Shown here piece after piece: positions 1-7,589 of a DNA stretch of 31,850 nucleotides. Position 1 is the first letter of the stretch; the number at the start of each line of letters is the position of its first letter. The translations under genes and the position numbers were made by a program. The DNA is from Nitrospiria bacterium (GTDB lineage Bacteria; Nitrospirota; Nitrospiria; JACQBZ01): assembly GCA_919901335.1 (NCBI GenBank), contig CAKKOZ010000131.1:23189-55038 (forward strand), read 5' to 3'. The notes under the pieces were generated by a model. It saw only the letters and a list, made by a program, of their open reading frames with translations, did not search any database and was not told the DNA's origin.

Positions 1-735
1 GACGGAGACGCGCCGCAGCCGGCGCAGCCCGCTTTAATGGATTTCCCGAGCTCCGTGGCGGTGGATGCGGCCGGCAATCTGTTCGTCGCGGCCGAACGCA
101 GCAACCGCGTTCGACGGATTGCGCCGGATACCAATCGTACCGTGACAACGGTGGCGGGCTCATCCGAGCCGGCGACGACCGTCGGTTATTCCGGTGATGG
201 AGAGCCTGCCGTGCAGGCGCTCCTTGGACTTTCGGCTTATACGGAGGCCGCGGGCGGCGATAACCCGGAGCCGGGAGGCTCCTTGGTGTTCGATGCGGCG
301 GGGAATCTCTACATTGCGGATACCTACAACCACTGCATTCGAAAGATGGTGCCCGGAATGGACGGCATCATTGGGGACAGTGATCCTCTCGAAGAGATCA
401 TCACGCGCGTCGCCGGGATTTGCGGTGAGAATGAGCATGGTCACGTGGACGGTCCGGCGCTTGAAGCCCGGTTTTACCATCCGCGGGATCTCACGTTCGG
501 TCCGGACGGCCGACTGTATGTTGCGGATACCGACAACAGCGTCATTCGTGCGATTGATCTGACCGCCGGTACTGTTGTGACGGTTGCCGGTAACGGCTCC
601 ATCGGTTTCTCGGGGGACGGTGGCCCGGCCACGGAGGCGCAACTCCGGAACCCCTATGGGAACGCATTCGATTTGGCGGGGAATCTTTATATCGTGGATA
701 CCAAAAACAACCTAATCCGCATTGTCACGCCGTAG
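1..735 (+). CDS. NHL-repeat beta-propeller protein, 5' end outside window
   Basis: The reading frame is open from the first base and the residues before the first ATG (base 37) already fit an NHL repeat, so the gene starts upstream of the window and this is its C-terminal part (about 244 residues). Repeats follow the pattern Gly-Asp-Gly-x-Pro-Ala, then a Val-Asp-x-x-Gly-Asn-Leu-Tyr-Ile-Ala-Asp-like blade strand, then Asn-x-Ile-Arg; four such blades are visible. NHL propellers are typically secreted or periplasmic binding platforms; the ligand cannot be read from sequence. The next gene encodes a close relative with the same spacer containing Asp-Gly-x-Ile-Gly-Asp and Glu-Glu-Ile-Ile-Thr, which points to tandem duplication. 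The stop is TAG at 733-735, 43 bp before the next start. Family confidence is high; role is unknown. Confidence 0.85.
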   Translation, partial: DGDAPQPAQPALMDFPSSVAVDAAGNLFVAAERSNRVRRIAPDTNRTVTTVAGSSEPATTVGYSGDGEPAVQALLGLSAYTEAAGGDNPEPGGSLVFDAAGNLYIADTYNHCIRKMVPGMDGIIGDSDPLEEIITRVAGICGENEHGHVDGPALEARFYHPRDLTFGPDGRLYVADTDNSVIRAIDLTAGTVVTVAGNGSIGFSGDGGPATEAQLRNPYGNAFDLAGNLYIVDTKNNLIRIVTP

Positions 736-778
736 AGGGGATTTATATCAAAGGTGGATTTTAAAGGGAGGTTTTAAA

Positions 779-2221
779 ATGAAGACGGCCGCGCGCAAGC
801 TTTTATCAAATTTATGGATTGCCGGCGGTATTGCGCTGGTTTTGTCCGCCGCAATGCTTTCAAGCTGCGGCGGCGGGGGCGGCGGTGACGACGGTTCCAC
901 GGGTCCCGCAACCAGTCCCCTTCCCATCGAGAGTCCCCTTATAGCGAATTCCCCCATCCTTTCGGGTTCTTCGGGAACGATCGCCACGATCGCCGGAACG
1001 GGGGCCAAGGCCACGAACCAGATGGATGCGGATTCGGATGGGATCACGGATGATCCGATTCCGGCGATGGATGCCTATTTCGATCTTCCGCTCGATATGG
1101 CCGCGGGACCGGACGGCCGTATTTACCTCAACGACTGGAACGGCCATAAGGTGCGCGCGCTGGGTTCCGACGGCGCCGATAATTATGTCGCGTTCATCAT
1201 CGGCGCCGGTCTGGAGGGCGACGCCTGCGAGGATATGAATAACGACGGGCAGATCGATTTGAATCCGGACGGCTCCTGCGTGGCCACCTCCCAACAATTG
1301 AACCATGCCACGAATATCGCGTTTGATTCGGCAGGGAAGATGACGGTCGCGGGATGGCACACCTCCAAAATCAGGCAGGTGGATCTGGCCGCGAACAAGG
1401 TGTTTGGTATTTGCGGAACCGGCGACCGCAAGTATGTCGGCGAGGGCATCCCGTGCAAAGACGCCGATGGGAACGATCAGGTGGCATTGGATCTTCCCTC
1501 GGGCGTGGTTTACGATTCGAACGGAAACCTCTTCATTGCGGACCAGGCCAACAACATCATTCGCCGGATCGGCGCGGCCGACGGCGTGATCAAGACGGTA
1601 GCGGGAAACTGTCCGGCGGAAAACACCTCATTCGGTTGTTATGATGGGCTGGGATACGACGGCGACGGCGGTCCGGCGACATCGGCCCATCTTAGAAACA
1701 ATGTGGGCCAGGAAACCGATCCGCAGGGGAAGATCTCAATGGGTCCGGACGGAAGTCTCTATATTGCCGATACCGATAACAACGTCGTCCGGAGAGTTAT
1801 TCCGGGATCCGATGGGGTGATCGGGGACGGTCCATCGAGTGAAGAGATCATCACAACAGTGATAGGCGATGGCACCGGGACAGCCGGCTACGTCGGGGAA
1901 GGTGTTCCGGCGTCGACAGCGTTGCTCTACGGCCCGCGAGATATCAAGGTGGCGCCGGACGGCACGATCTATATCGCCGATACGGAGAACAACTGTATCC
2001 GGAAGGTCTCTCCCGGCGCGGACGGCGTGGTGACCGGCGCTGACGATGAGATCATCACGACCGTCGCCGGGCGTTGCGGTCCGGACAGGGCCTTTGCGGG
2101 AGACGGAGGGCCTGCCGCCAATGCCGCGCTCAACTGGCCGTACGGTGTTGAGCTGGACGCCGCCGGAAACCTCTATATCGCGGACACCTACAACAACCGG
2201 ATCCGCGTGGTGTATAAATAG
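779..2221 (+). CDS. NHL-repeat lipoprotein
   Basis: This 480-residue protein begins at ATG 779, which follows a GGGAGG Shine-Dalgarno sequence; an upstream in-frame start at 722 would overlap the previous gene and lacks a signal. Residues 1-30 form a lipoprotein signal peptide ending in the lipobox Leu-Ser-Ser-Cys (Cys30), followed by a poly-Gly and Pro/Ser linker to about residue 65. The rest is a chain of NHL blades (Leu-Tyr-Ile-Ala-Asp-Thr-x-Asn-Asn-x-Ile-Arg), probably one closed propeller. The protein should be lipid-anchored and face the periplasm or the cell surface. It is a tandem paralogue of the preceding gene. The long Asp-rich loops (DADSDG, DMNNDG) resemble calcium-binding loops, which is an inference. 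No enzymatic motif is visible. Confidence 0.88.
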   Translation: MKTAARKLLSNLWIAGGIALVLSAAMLSSCGGGGGGDDGSTGPATSPLPIESPLIANSPILSGSSGTIATIAGTGAKATNQMDADSDGITDDPIPAMDAYFDLPLDMAAGPDGRIYLNDWNGHKVRALGSDGADNYVAFIIGAGLEGDACEDMNNDGQIDLNPDGSCVATSQQLNHATNIAFDSAGKMTVAGWHTSKIRQVDLAANKVFGICGTGDRKYVGEGIPCKDADGNDQVALDLPSGVVYDSNGNLFIADQANNIIRRIGAADGVIKTVAGNCPAENTSFGCYDGLGYDGDGGPATSAHLRNNVGQETDPQGKISMGPDGSLYIADTDNNVVRRVIPGSDGVIGDGPSSEEIITTVIGDGTGTAGYVGEGVPASTALLYGPRDIKVAPDGTIYIADTENNCIRKVSPGADGVVTGADDEIITTVAGRCGPDRAFAGDGGPAANAALNWPYGVELDAAGNLYIADTYNNRIRVVYK

Positions 2222-2240
2222 TAATGAATTAATAGATCGA

Positions 2241-2271
2241 GATGGGGACGGATTTCAAATCCGTCCCCATC
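2241..2271 (+). repeat. 15-bp perfect inverted repeat (stem-loop) between genes
   Basis: GATGGGGACGGATTT and its exact reverse complement are separated by one base, giving a strong hairpin in the 70-bp gap between the NHL lipoprotein gene and the haem lipoprotein gene. No T-run follows (the next bases are CATCGTAAAAAGG), so it is not a textbook intrinsic terminator. It could be a REP-like intercistronic element, an mRNA-stabilising hairpin that sets the upstream and downstream stoichiometry, or a weak bidirectional terminator. The near-perfect symmetry fits the palindromic repeats often mobilised by REP-associated transposases, but no such transposase is in the window. Confidence 0.75.
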
Positions 2272-2291
2272 CATCGTAAAAAGGAGGCGTG

Positions 2292-2819
2292 ATGGAACGA
2301 GCGAATCGGAATTGGATGAGGAAGATGGCCGTCGGAATTTTCGCGGCCGCGATTTTTATATCCGGCTGCGGTGGCGGGAGCAATGGCGGCGGAAGCACCG
2401 ATGGAACGATCACAACCGTGACACTAACCGAGATTCAAACCAATATCTTTACGCCGCGATGTACAACGGCCTGCCATGAGCCGGGCGGGGAGGGGGTGAA
2501 TCAGACCCAGCCGACTTCGAGTGTTCCGGACAGTGTTCCGCTGGACCTATCGACAAAAGAGGCTGCTTATGACAGTCTGGTCGGCCCGGACGGAATGGGA
2601 AGAAAAAGCGTGCAGAGCAAATGTGGGGATCTAGATGATCAACTCTGCGGTCTGCGTGTGGCCCCCGGTGATCCGGATGGCAGCTACATCATCCATAAAC
2701 TTGAAGGAACGGATGTCTCGTTTGCGACGGATCCGATGCCCCGAAACTCCACGCCCCTTAGCCAGGTGGAAATTAGTATGATCCGGGATTGGATTGCGAA
2801 TGGAGCGCTGAGTGATTAG
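2292..2819 (+). CDS. Small lipoprotein with cytochrome-c-like domain and CX3CH motif
   Basis: This 175-residue protein starts at ATG 2292, four bases after AAGGAGG; the GTG at 2289 is too close to that site. Residues 1-26 form a lipoprotein signal peptide with lipobox Ile-Ser-Gly-Cys (Cys26), followed by a Gly/Ser linker. The remainder resembles the small cytochrome-c-like domains of surface proteins: an entry helix ending Phe-Thr-Pro-Arg, a Cys-x-x-x-Cys-His motif (Cys57, Cys61, His62), a Gly-Asp-Pro-Asp-Gly-Ser-Tyr turn, a Met-Pro that could give the distal haem ligand, and a C-terminal helix with Ile-Arg-Asp-Trp-Ile. The spacing between the cysteines is three residues rather than the canonical two. 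It probably binds one haem c at the membrane surface. The stop overlaps the next start by 8 bp, which suggests translational coupling. Confidence 0.8.
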   Translation: MERANRNWMRKMAVGIFAAAIFISGCGGGSNGGGSTDGTITTVTLTEIQTNIFTPRCTTACHEPGGEGVNQTQPTSSVPDSVPLDLSTKEAAYDSLVGPDGMGRKSVQSKCGDLDDQLCGLRVAPGDPDGSYIIHKLEGTDVSFATDPMPRNSTPLSQVEISMIRDWIANGALSD

Positions 2820-5800
2820 GGCTGAAAAGTGCCGTTTTACGCCGGGCATGAAGCGGTCCGTTGGAATCTTTTTCGGGCTCCTCCTGTTCTATGGCGCCCC
2901 CGCCCAGGCCCAGGTCGCGATCCAGTTCACCGATGTGACCGCGGCGGCCGGAATCAAAAAGGGTGAGCAGTACTCTGCCGTGAATTTCCATAGTCTTGGG
3001 ATTGACTGGATCGATTTCAACAACGACGGTCGGCCCGATCTCTTTGCCGTGAACGGTTTCAATAGGACGGCCCATCTTTATAAGAACCAGGGAAACGGCA
3101 CCTTCCTTCAACGCGACGATCTCCTTCCAACGCTCCGGAAGGATCTGGATATGGGCGGCGCGGTTTTCGCCGATTACGACAACGACGGCGATGACGATAT
3201 CTTCATCTTTACCGATTACAAGGGCTTCAGCCTCGTCGGGCCCAACGAATTCAGCGGTCCGCCGGATTTTCTTCTTCAAAACCAGGGGCCGCCCGACTAC
3301 AATTTTGTCGACGTGGCCGCCACGGCCGGTGTTGATGATTTGTCCTCCCCGTCCCCGGCATTTGGACTGGAGGCCGGCCACCGATCCATGACGGGGGGCT
3401 GGCTGGATTATGACCGTGACGGCTGTCTGGATCTCTATGTCGGCCATTGGGTCCTGCAGTCGGATACGGTTGATGGACCGGACGCGGGGCCTGGAAGTAT
3501 CGCGAATAAGGACCGGCTGTACCGAAACAACTGCCAGGGAGCGCCGAACACGACCTTTACAGATGTCACCGATCTGACTGGAATCTACCCCAATCCCGCC
3601 CCCAGCGATGTCGTTCCGCTCATGAGCGGTGCGGCGCCCACCGGCCTGTCTTGTACAGGGATCAACTGTTATTATCGCCCCACCCTGGCCTTTATCGGCG
3701 CCCATTTAAATTCACCCGTGGATGGCGGTCCGGCGGGCGACCTCGACCCGGACATGTACGTGGTGAATGTGCATGATTATGATCCTCTTTCATTTGACTT
3801 TATTTTTAAGAATAACGGTAATTCCACATTCACCGATGTCACCAGCGCCGGCGACAATCCCGCAGCGGTTCCCCCGGCCATTATCGGCGATGATGCCGGG
3901 GCCGGGATGGGGATCGACGTGGCCGACATTGATCTCGACGGCGATTGGGACGTCTATATGTCGGACATACTGGCCTCGCAGGATGAGAAGGCCCCGGGCA
4001 GCGCGCCGTACGGGAACGTTCTGTATATCAACCAATTCACACAAACCGGCCAATTGAAATTTGAGGATAATTCAATCGTCGAATCGGGGGTGGCGGGCGA
4101 TTTCTCATGGGGTGTCAGCTTTCTCGATGCCGATCAGGACGGCGACGAGGACCTTTTTGTGGCCACGATCTCAGACAAGCCGAAATTCCTTTATCGGAAT
4201 GACGGCGATTCCGGAACGGGCCATGTCGCATTTACCAATGTGATCGTCGGGACGGATCTCGATGATCCGACCATGAACCTGCGGGGGAGCGCCACCGCCG
4301 ACTATGACGGCGATGGGGATCTGGACCTGATCGTGGTCAACCAGAACGGGCCCCTTCAACTATTTCGAAACGAGACCACGGCGGCCGGAAACTGGATCCA
4401 GATTCGGCTGGTGCCGGATCCGGCCTACAGTAACGGTGGAAAAAAAACAAATCGGAATGCGATCAACGCGTTGGTCAAGGTGTTTCGGGACGGGATACCC
4501 ACCCTGATGCGGCAGGTGAAGGGGGGCTCCAGCGCGCATTCACAGGACAGCCTCCTACAGCATTTCGGCTTGGGAAGCGCAACGGCGGTGACGAAGATTG
4601 AAGTGTCCTGGCCGAGCGGCGCGGTGGATCTGATCTGCAATCGGGCCGCGAACCGGCTTTATGAGATCAAGGAAAACACGGCACAAGGCGTGACATGCCC
4701 CAGCGGGGATGTCAGCCAGCCCGATGCGGCCGGGGTCGTCATCGCCTCGACCGGGCAAGAAATTTCGCGAATTGATCTCTCCTGGACGGCGGCGACGGAC
4801 GCCACGGGCGTGGTGGCCTATGAGGTTTACCGCAATGATCAATGGATTGCCAATCGGGCCGGGACCGATTTCACCGACCGGGCGCTGATTCCGAGCACGC
4901 CGTATTGCTATAAAGTGAAAGCGGTGGATGCGGCCGGGAATGTTTCTTCGTTCAGTCCCCCCACGGCGCCCTGCCCCACAACGCTTCCGGACATCACGCC
5001 TCCTGCGACGCCGACGAACCTGACGGCCGTTGTCGTCGGAACCCGCGATCTGGAATTAAACTGGGAACCCGCGGTGGATAATTCCGGTTCGCCTGTTCAT
5101 TATCGGATCCTCCGTGGGGATCAAATGATCATGGAGCAGGACTTACTGGCCTATACCGATACCGACCTCGTTCCGGACACCAATTACTGCTATACCGTTA
5201 TTGCGGTGGATGGCGCCGGACTGACCTCTTCGCCGAGCAATCCGGCCTGCGCCATGCCGGTTGATGCACAGAAACCCGAGCCTCCGACCGGTTTGACGGC
5301 GGTCGTGGTCGGTTCAACCTCCGTGGCGCTGAGCTGGACTGCGGCGGTGGATGACGTGGGGGTGGTCAAATACAGGGTGTATCGAGGGGCGGAGAATATC
5401 GGCGAACCGACCGAGACAACCTTTACCGATACGACTGTCTCCCCGGGGACGGCCTACACCTATACGGTCAGTGCTCTCGATAATGCCGGCAATGAGTCGT
5501 TTACCAGTGCGCCGGTCGAGGTGACGACCCCGGCCGCTTCCTCGGGCGGAGGAGGCGGGGGCGGTTCCTGCTTCATCGCGACGGCGGCGTACGGTTCGCC
5601 GATGGCGCCGCAGGTCGTTGTTCTCCGGGAGTTCCGAGATCGGTATCTTGTGTCCTCCGTCTTGGGACGGAGGTTCATCGAGTTCTATTATACCTATTCT
5701 CCCTCGTTGGCCGAGACGATCCGCGGGCATAAGGAATTGCAGGCGGGAGTCCGGTTGCTGCTGTGGCCGGTGGTGGGATTGGCCTGGTTTATCGTGAAGA

Positions 5801-5886
5801 CCTCTTTTGTGGCAAAATGGGGAGTGATGTTCGGCCTGATGTTTGTCATTGCCCGTGTGACCTATTCATGGAGGGGAAGCCGATGA
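2812..5886 (+). CDS. VCBS/FG-GAP, UnbV and fibronectin III protein with CFI-box C-terminus
   Basis: This 1024-residue exported protein has two possible starts. GTG 2812 has a GGAG six bases upstream and overlaps the previous stop; ATG 2848 gives a shorter, cleaner signal peptide ending Ala-Gln-Ala. Residues about 60-520 carry at least six VCBS/FG-GAP repeats with calcium loops of the Asp-x-Asp-x-Asp-Gly type, forming a propeller as in alpha-integrins. Residues about 527-606 match the ASPIC/UnbV domain (Gly-Gly-Ser-Ser-Ala-His-Ser-Gln, then Trp-Pro-Ser-Gly). Three fibronectin III modules follow (about 637-907), then a poly-Gly linker and the CFI-box tail from Cys920. It is likely held at the envelope by this tail. 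The next gene overlaps by 4 bp (ATGA). No catalytic site is visible; an adhesion or scaffold role is an inference. Confidence 0.9.
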   Translation: MIRAEKCRFTPGMKRSVGIFFGLLLFYGAPAQAQVAIQFTDVTAAAGIKKGEQYSAVNFHSLGIDWIDFNNDGRPDLFAVNGFNRTAHLYKNQGNGTFLQRDDLLPTLRKDLDMGGAVFADYDNDGDDDIFIFTDYKGFSLVGPNEFSGPPDFLLQNQGPPDYNFVDVAATAGVDDLSSPSPAFGLEAGHRSMTGGWLDYDRDGCLDLYVGHWVLQSDTVDGPDAGPGSIANKDRLYRNNCQGAPNTTFTDVTDLTGIYPNPAPSDVVPLMSGAAPTGLSCTGINCYYRPTLAFIGAHLNSPVDGGPAGDLDPDMYVVNVHDYDPLSFDFIFKNNGNSTFTDVTSAGDNPAAVPPAIIGDDAGAGMGIDVADIDLDGDWDVYMSDILASQDEKAPGSAPYGNVLYINQFTQTGQLKFEDNSIVESGVAGDFSWGVSFLDADQDGDEDLFVATISDKPKFLYRNDGDSGTGHVAFTNVIVGTDLDDPTMNLRGSATADYDGDGDLDLIVVNQNGPLQLFRNETTAAGNWIQIRLVPDPAYSNGGKKTNRNAINALVKVFRDGIPTLMRQVKGGSSAHSQDSLLQHFGLGSATAVTKIEVSWPSGAVDLICNRAANRLYEIKENTAQGVTCPSGDVSQPDAAGVVIASTGQEISRIDLSWTAATDATGVVAYEVYRNDQWIANRAGTDFTDRALIPSTPYCYKVKAVDAAGNVSSFSPPTAPCPTTLPDITPPATPTNLTAVVVGTRDLELNWEPAVDNSGSPVHYRILRGDQMIMEQDLLAYTDTDLVPDTNYCYTVIAVDGAGLTSSPSNPACAMPVDAQKPEPPTGLTAVVVGSTSVALSWTAAVDDVGVVKYRVYRGAENIGEPTETTFTDTTVSPGTAYTYTVSALDNAGNESFTSAPVEVTTPAASSGGGGGGGSCFIATAAYGSPMAPQVVVLREFRDRYLVSSVLGRRFIEFYYTYSPSLAETIRGHKELQAGVRLLLWPVVGLAWFIVKTSFVAKWGVMFGLMFVIARVTYSWRGSR
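5569..5883 (+). other. CFI-box C-terminal domain, copy 1
   Basis: Residues 920-1024 of the VCBS/UnbV protein. The domain starts Cys-Phe-Ile-Ala-Thr-Ala-Ala-Tyr-Gly-Ser, continues with Leu-Arg-Glu-Phe-Arg-Asp-Arg, Tyr-Ser-Pro and Leu-Trp-Pro-x-x-Gly-Leu-Ala-Trp, and ends in a hydrophobic segment and basic residues. It matches the family annotated as CFI-box-CTERM. It follows a flexible Gly-rich linker, as sorting and anchoring tails usually do. Confidence 0.85.
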
Positions 5887-7589
5887 GGAATAATATCTTG
5901 AAGGGCGTTATTTGTGGATTGGCAGGGATACTCTTCGCGGTTGAAGGCTGGGCGGCGCCGTTTGCCTATGTGACCAACAATACGGCGGATGGGCTGGTCC
6001 ATGTCATTGATACGGCGTTTACCGACCCTGCGGTCGACGCGGTTGTTGACAGCTTTTTAGTGGCCTCCGCCCCGGTGCGCATCCTTCTGTCGCCCGACGG
6101 CCGGAAGGCGTTTGTGTCCAATTCAGGGAGCGGTTCCGTCTCGATTGCGGATCTGGTCGCTTCCACCGTGACGGCGGTCAAAGTCGGTCTTAGTCCTCTC
6201 GCGCTTGCCGTGACTCCGGACGGCAAGAAGCTTTATGTCGTGAATAACGGGGGCGGGACGGTTTCGGTGATTGATGTCGAAACGGCGACGGAGGCGGCCG
6301 TGATCAATGTGGGAGGGGGGCCGAAGGATGTCAAGATCACTCCGGACGGCAAAACGGCCGTTGTGGTGAATGAGACGGACGGGACCGCCGTGATGATTGA
6401 CACGGCCACGAATACCGCTTCATCGCCCGTCACCGTCGGAGATACGCCGGGCGCCCTGGAGATCACCCCGGATGGGACAAAGGCTTACGTGGCGAATTCC
6501 GGCACCAACCTGGGCTCGCCCACCGACTTCGTCTCGGTGATCAATCTCACCAACAATCAGGTATCTGCCATCAGCGTAGGGGATAAGCCCCAGTTTGTCG
6601 CCGTGACGCCGGACGGGACGCGTGTACTCGTGGCGAATGTTCTCAGCGACACCATTTCGATCATTGACACCACGAGCGACACGGTCCTTTGCCTGGTCGC
6701 CGTGGGTAACGGGCCTTCGGTTATTGTCGTGGATGCCGCCGGGACGCGGGCGTATGTGTCGGACACGCTGGCCGGCGCCGTCTCGGTGGTGGATATCGCG
6801 GGATGCACCGAGTCACCCCGCATCATCATCACCGGAAATGCACAGACGGCGGATCTGGCGATCACTCCGGACGGCGCCTTTGTTTATGCGGTGAATCGCG
6901 CCATTGATACGATCTCGGTGATCAGCACGGCGGACAATACCATCGCGGCGACGATCCTCGTGCCGACGGTTCAGGTGGGCCCAAACTCCGTTACTCCGGC
7001 CCCGTGGGTGATTGCGATGTCCCCGGCGGACACCGATGAAGACGGCTACGGGGATCCGGGCGATAACTGTCCAACCGTTGCCAATTCGGATCAGGCCGAT
7101 GCCGACGGCGACGGCGCGGGGGATCTCTGCGATGACGAAGACAGCGATGGGGTGCTGGACATCAACGATAACTGCCCGACAACGGCGAATCCGGACCAGG
7201 CGGATGCCGACGGCAACGGCGTGGGAGACGCCTGCGATGTTACGGGAAGCGGCGGGGGCAGCAGCAACGGCGGTCTTTGTTTCATCGCCACGGCCGCATT
7301 TGGGTCACCGATGGAGCCCCAGGTTCAACTGTTGAGGGAGTTTCGCGACCGGATCCTTAACGCCTTTGCCCCCGGCCGCGCCTTCGTCAGGTTGTACGAG
7401 CGGTACTCGCCTCCGTTGGCCGGCTTCATCGCACAGAGCGAGGGCCTGCGGGCAATCGTTCGGACAATACTCTGGCCCTTGATTGGGCTGGCCTGGATCA
7501 TGCTTGCGGTCCCCATCTGGGTGGTTCTGATGGGCGGGTTCGGACTGATTGGGTTGGGAGGGTTCCTGTGGTTCAAAAGACCACGATAG
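5883..7589 (+). CDS. YVTN beta-propeller protein with thrombospondin-3 repeats and CFI-box C-terminus
   Basis: This 568-residue protein starts at ATG 5883, overlapping the previous stop by 4 bp, after an AGGGGAAG site. A signal peptide occupies residues 1-25 (Gly-Trp-Ala-Ala). Residues about 27-380 hold repeats of about 40 residues of the YVTN family (Thr-Pro-Asp-Gly-x-x-x-Tyr-Val-x-Asn, then Val-Ser-Val-Ile-Asp), a propeller common in archaeal and bacterial surface proteins. Residues about 381-453 are thrombospondin type-3 calcium repeats (Asp-x-Asp-x-Asp-Gly-x-Gly-Asp plus Asp-Asn-Cys-Pro), which form a rigid stalk. Cys466 begins the CFI-box tail after a Gly/Ser linker. The layout of binding head, calcium stalk and membrane tail suggests a protein projecting from the envelope. 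The ligand is unknown. Its 3' end overlaps the sulfatase gene by 22 bp. Confidence 0.92.
   Translation: MRNNILKGVICGLAGILFAVEGWAAPFAYVTNNTADGLVHVIDTAFTDPAVDAVVDSFLVASAPVRILLSPDGRKAFVSNSGSGSVSIADLVASTVTAVKVGLSPLALAVTPDGKKLYVVNNGGGTVSVIDVETATEAAVINVGGGPKDVKITPDGKTAVVVNETDGTAVMIDTATNTASSPVTVGDTPGALEITPDGTKAYVANSGTNLGSPTDFVSVINLTNNQVSAISVGDKPQFVAVTPDGTRVLVANVLSDTISIIDTTSDTVLCLVAVGNGPSVIVVDAAGTRAYVSDTLAGAVSVVDIAGCTESPRIIITGNAQTADLAITPDGAFVYAVNRAIDTISVISTADNTIAATILVPTVQVGPNSVTPAPWVIAMSPADTDEDGYGDPGDNCPTVANSDQADADGDGAGDLCDDEDSDGVLDINDNCPTTANPDQADADGNGVGDACDVTGSGGGSSNGGLCFIATAAFGSPMEPQVQLLREFRDRILNAFAPGRAFVRLYERYSPPLAGFIAQSEGLRAIVRTILWPLIGLAWIMLAVPIWVVLMGGFGLIGLGGFLWFKRPR
7278..7586 (+). other. CFI-box C-terminal domain, copy 2
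   Basis: Residues 466-568 of the YVTN protein. It has the same order of blocks as copies 1 and 3: Cys-Phe-Ile-Ala-Thr-Ala-Ala-Phe-Gly-Ser, Leu-Arg-Glu-Phe-Arg-Asp-Arg, Tyr-Glu-Arg-Tyr-Ser-Pro-Pro, Leu-Trp-Pro-Leu-Ile-Gly-Leu-Ala-Trp, then a hydrophobic Gly-rich stretch and a basic end (Lys-Arg-Pro-Arg). Confidence 0.85.

Noticed and set aside
267..282. Possible third copy of the dispersed repeat (GGAGCCGGGAGGCTCC)
   Set aside because: Only the short GGGAGGCTCC core matches; the flanking blocks are absent and the bases encode a normal NHL-repeat spacer.
2773..3705. Long minus-strand open frame (310 codons)
   Set aside because: It lies antisense to the VCBS protein gene, has no family motifs, and exists because the Asp/Gly-rich repeats contain few stop codons in that frame.
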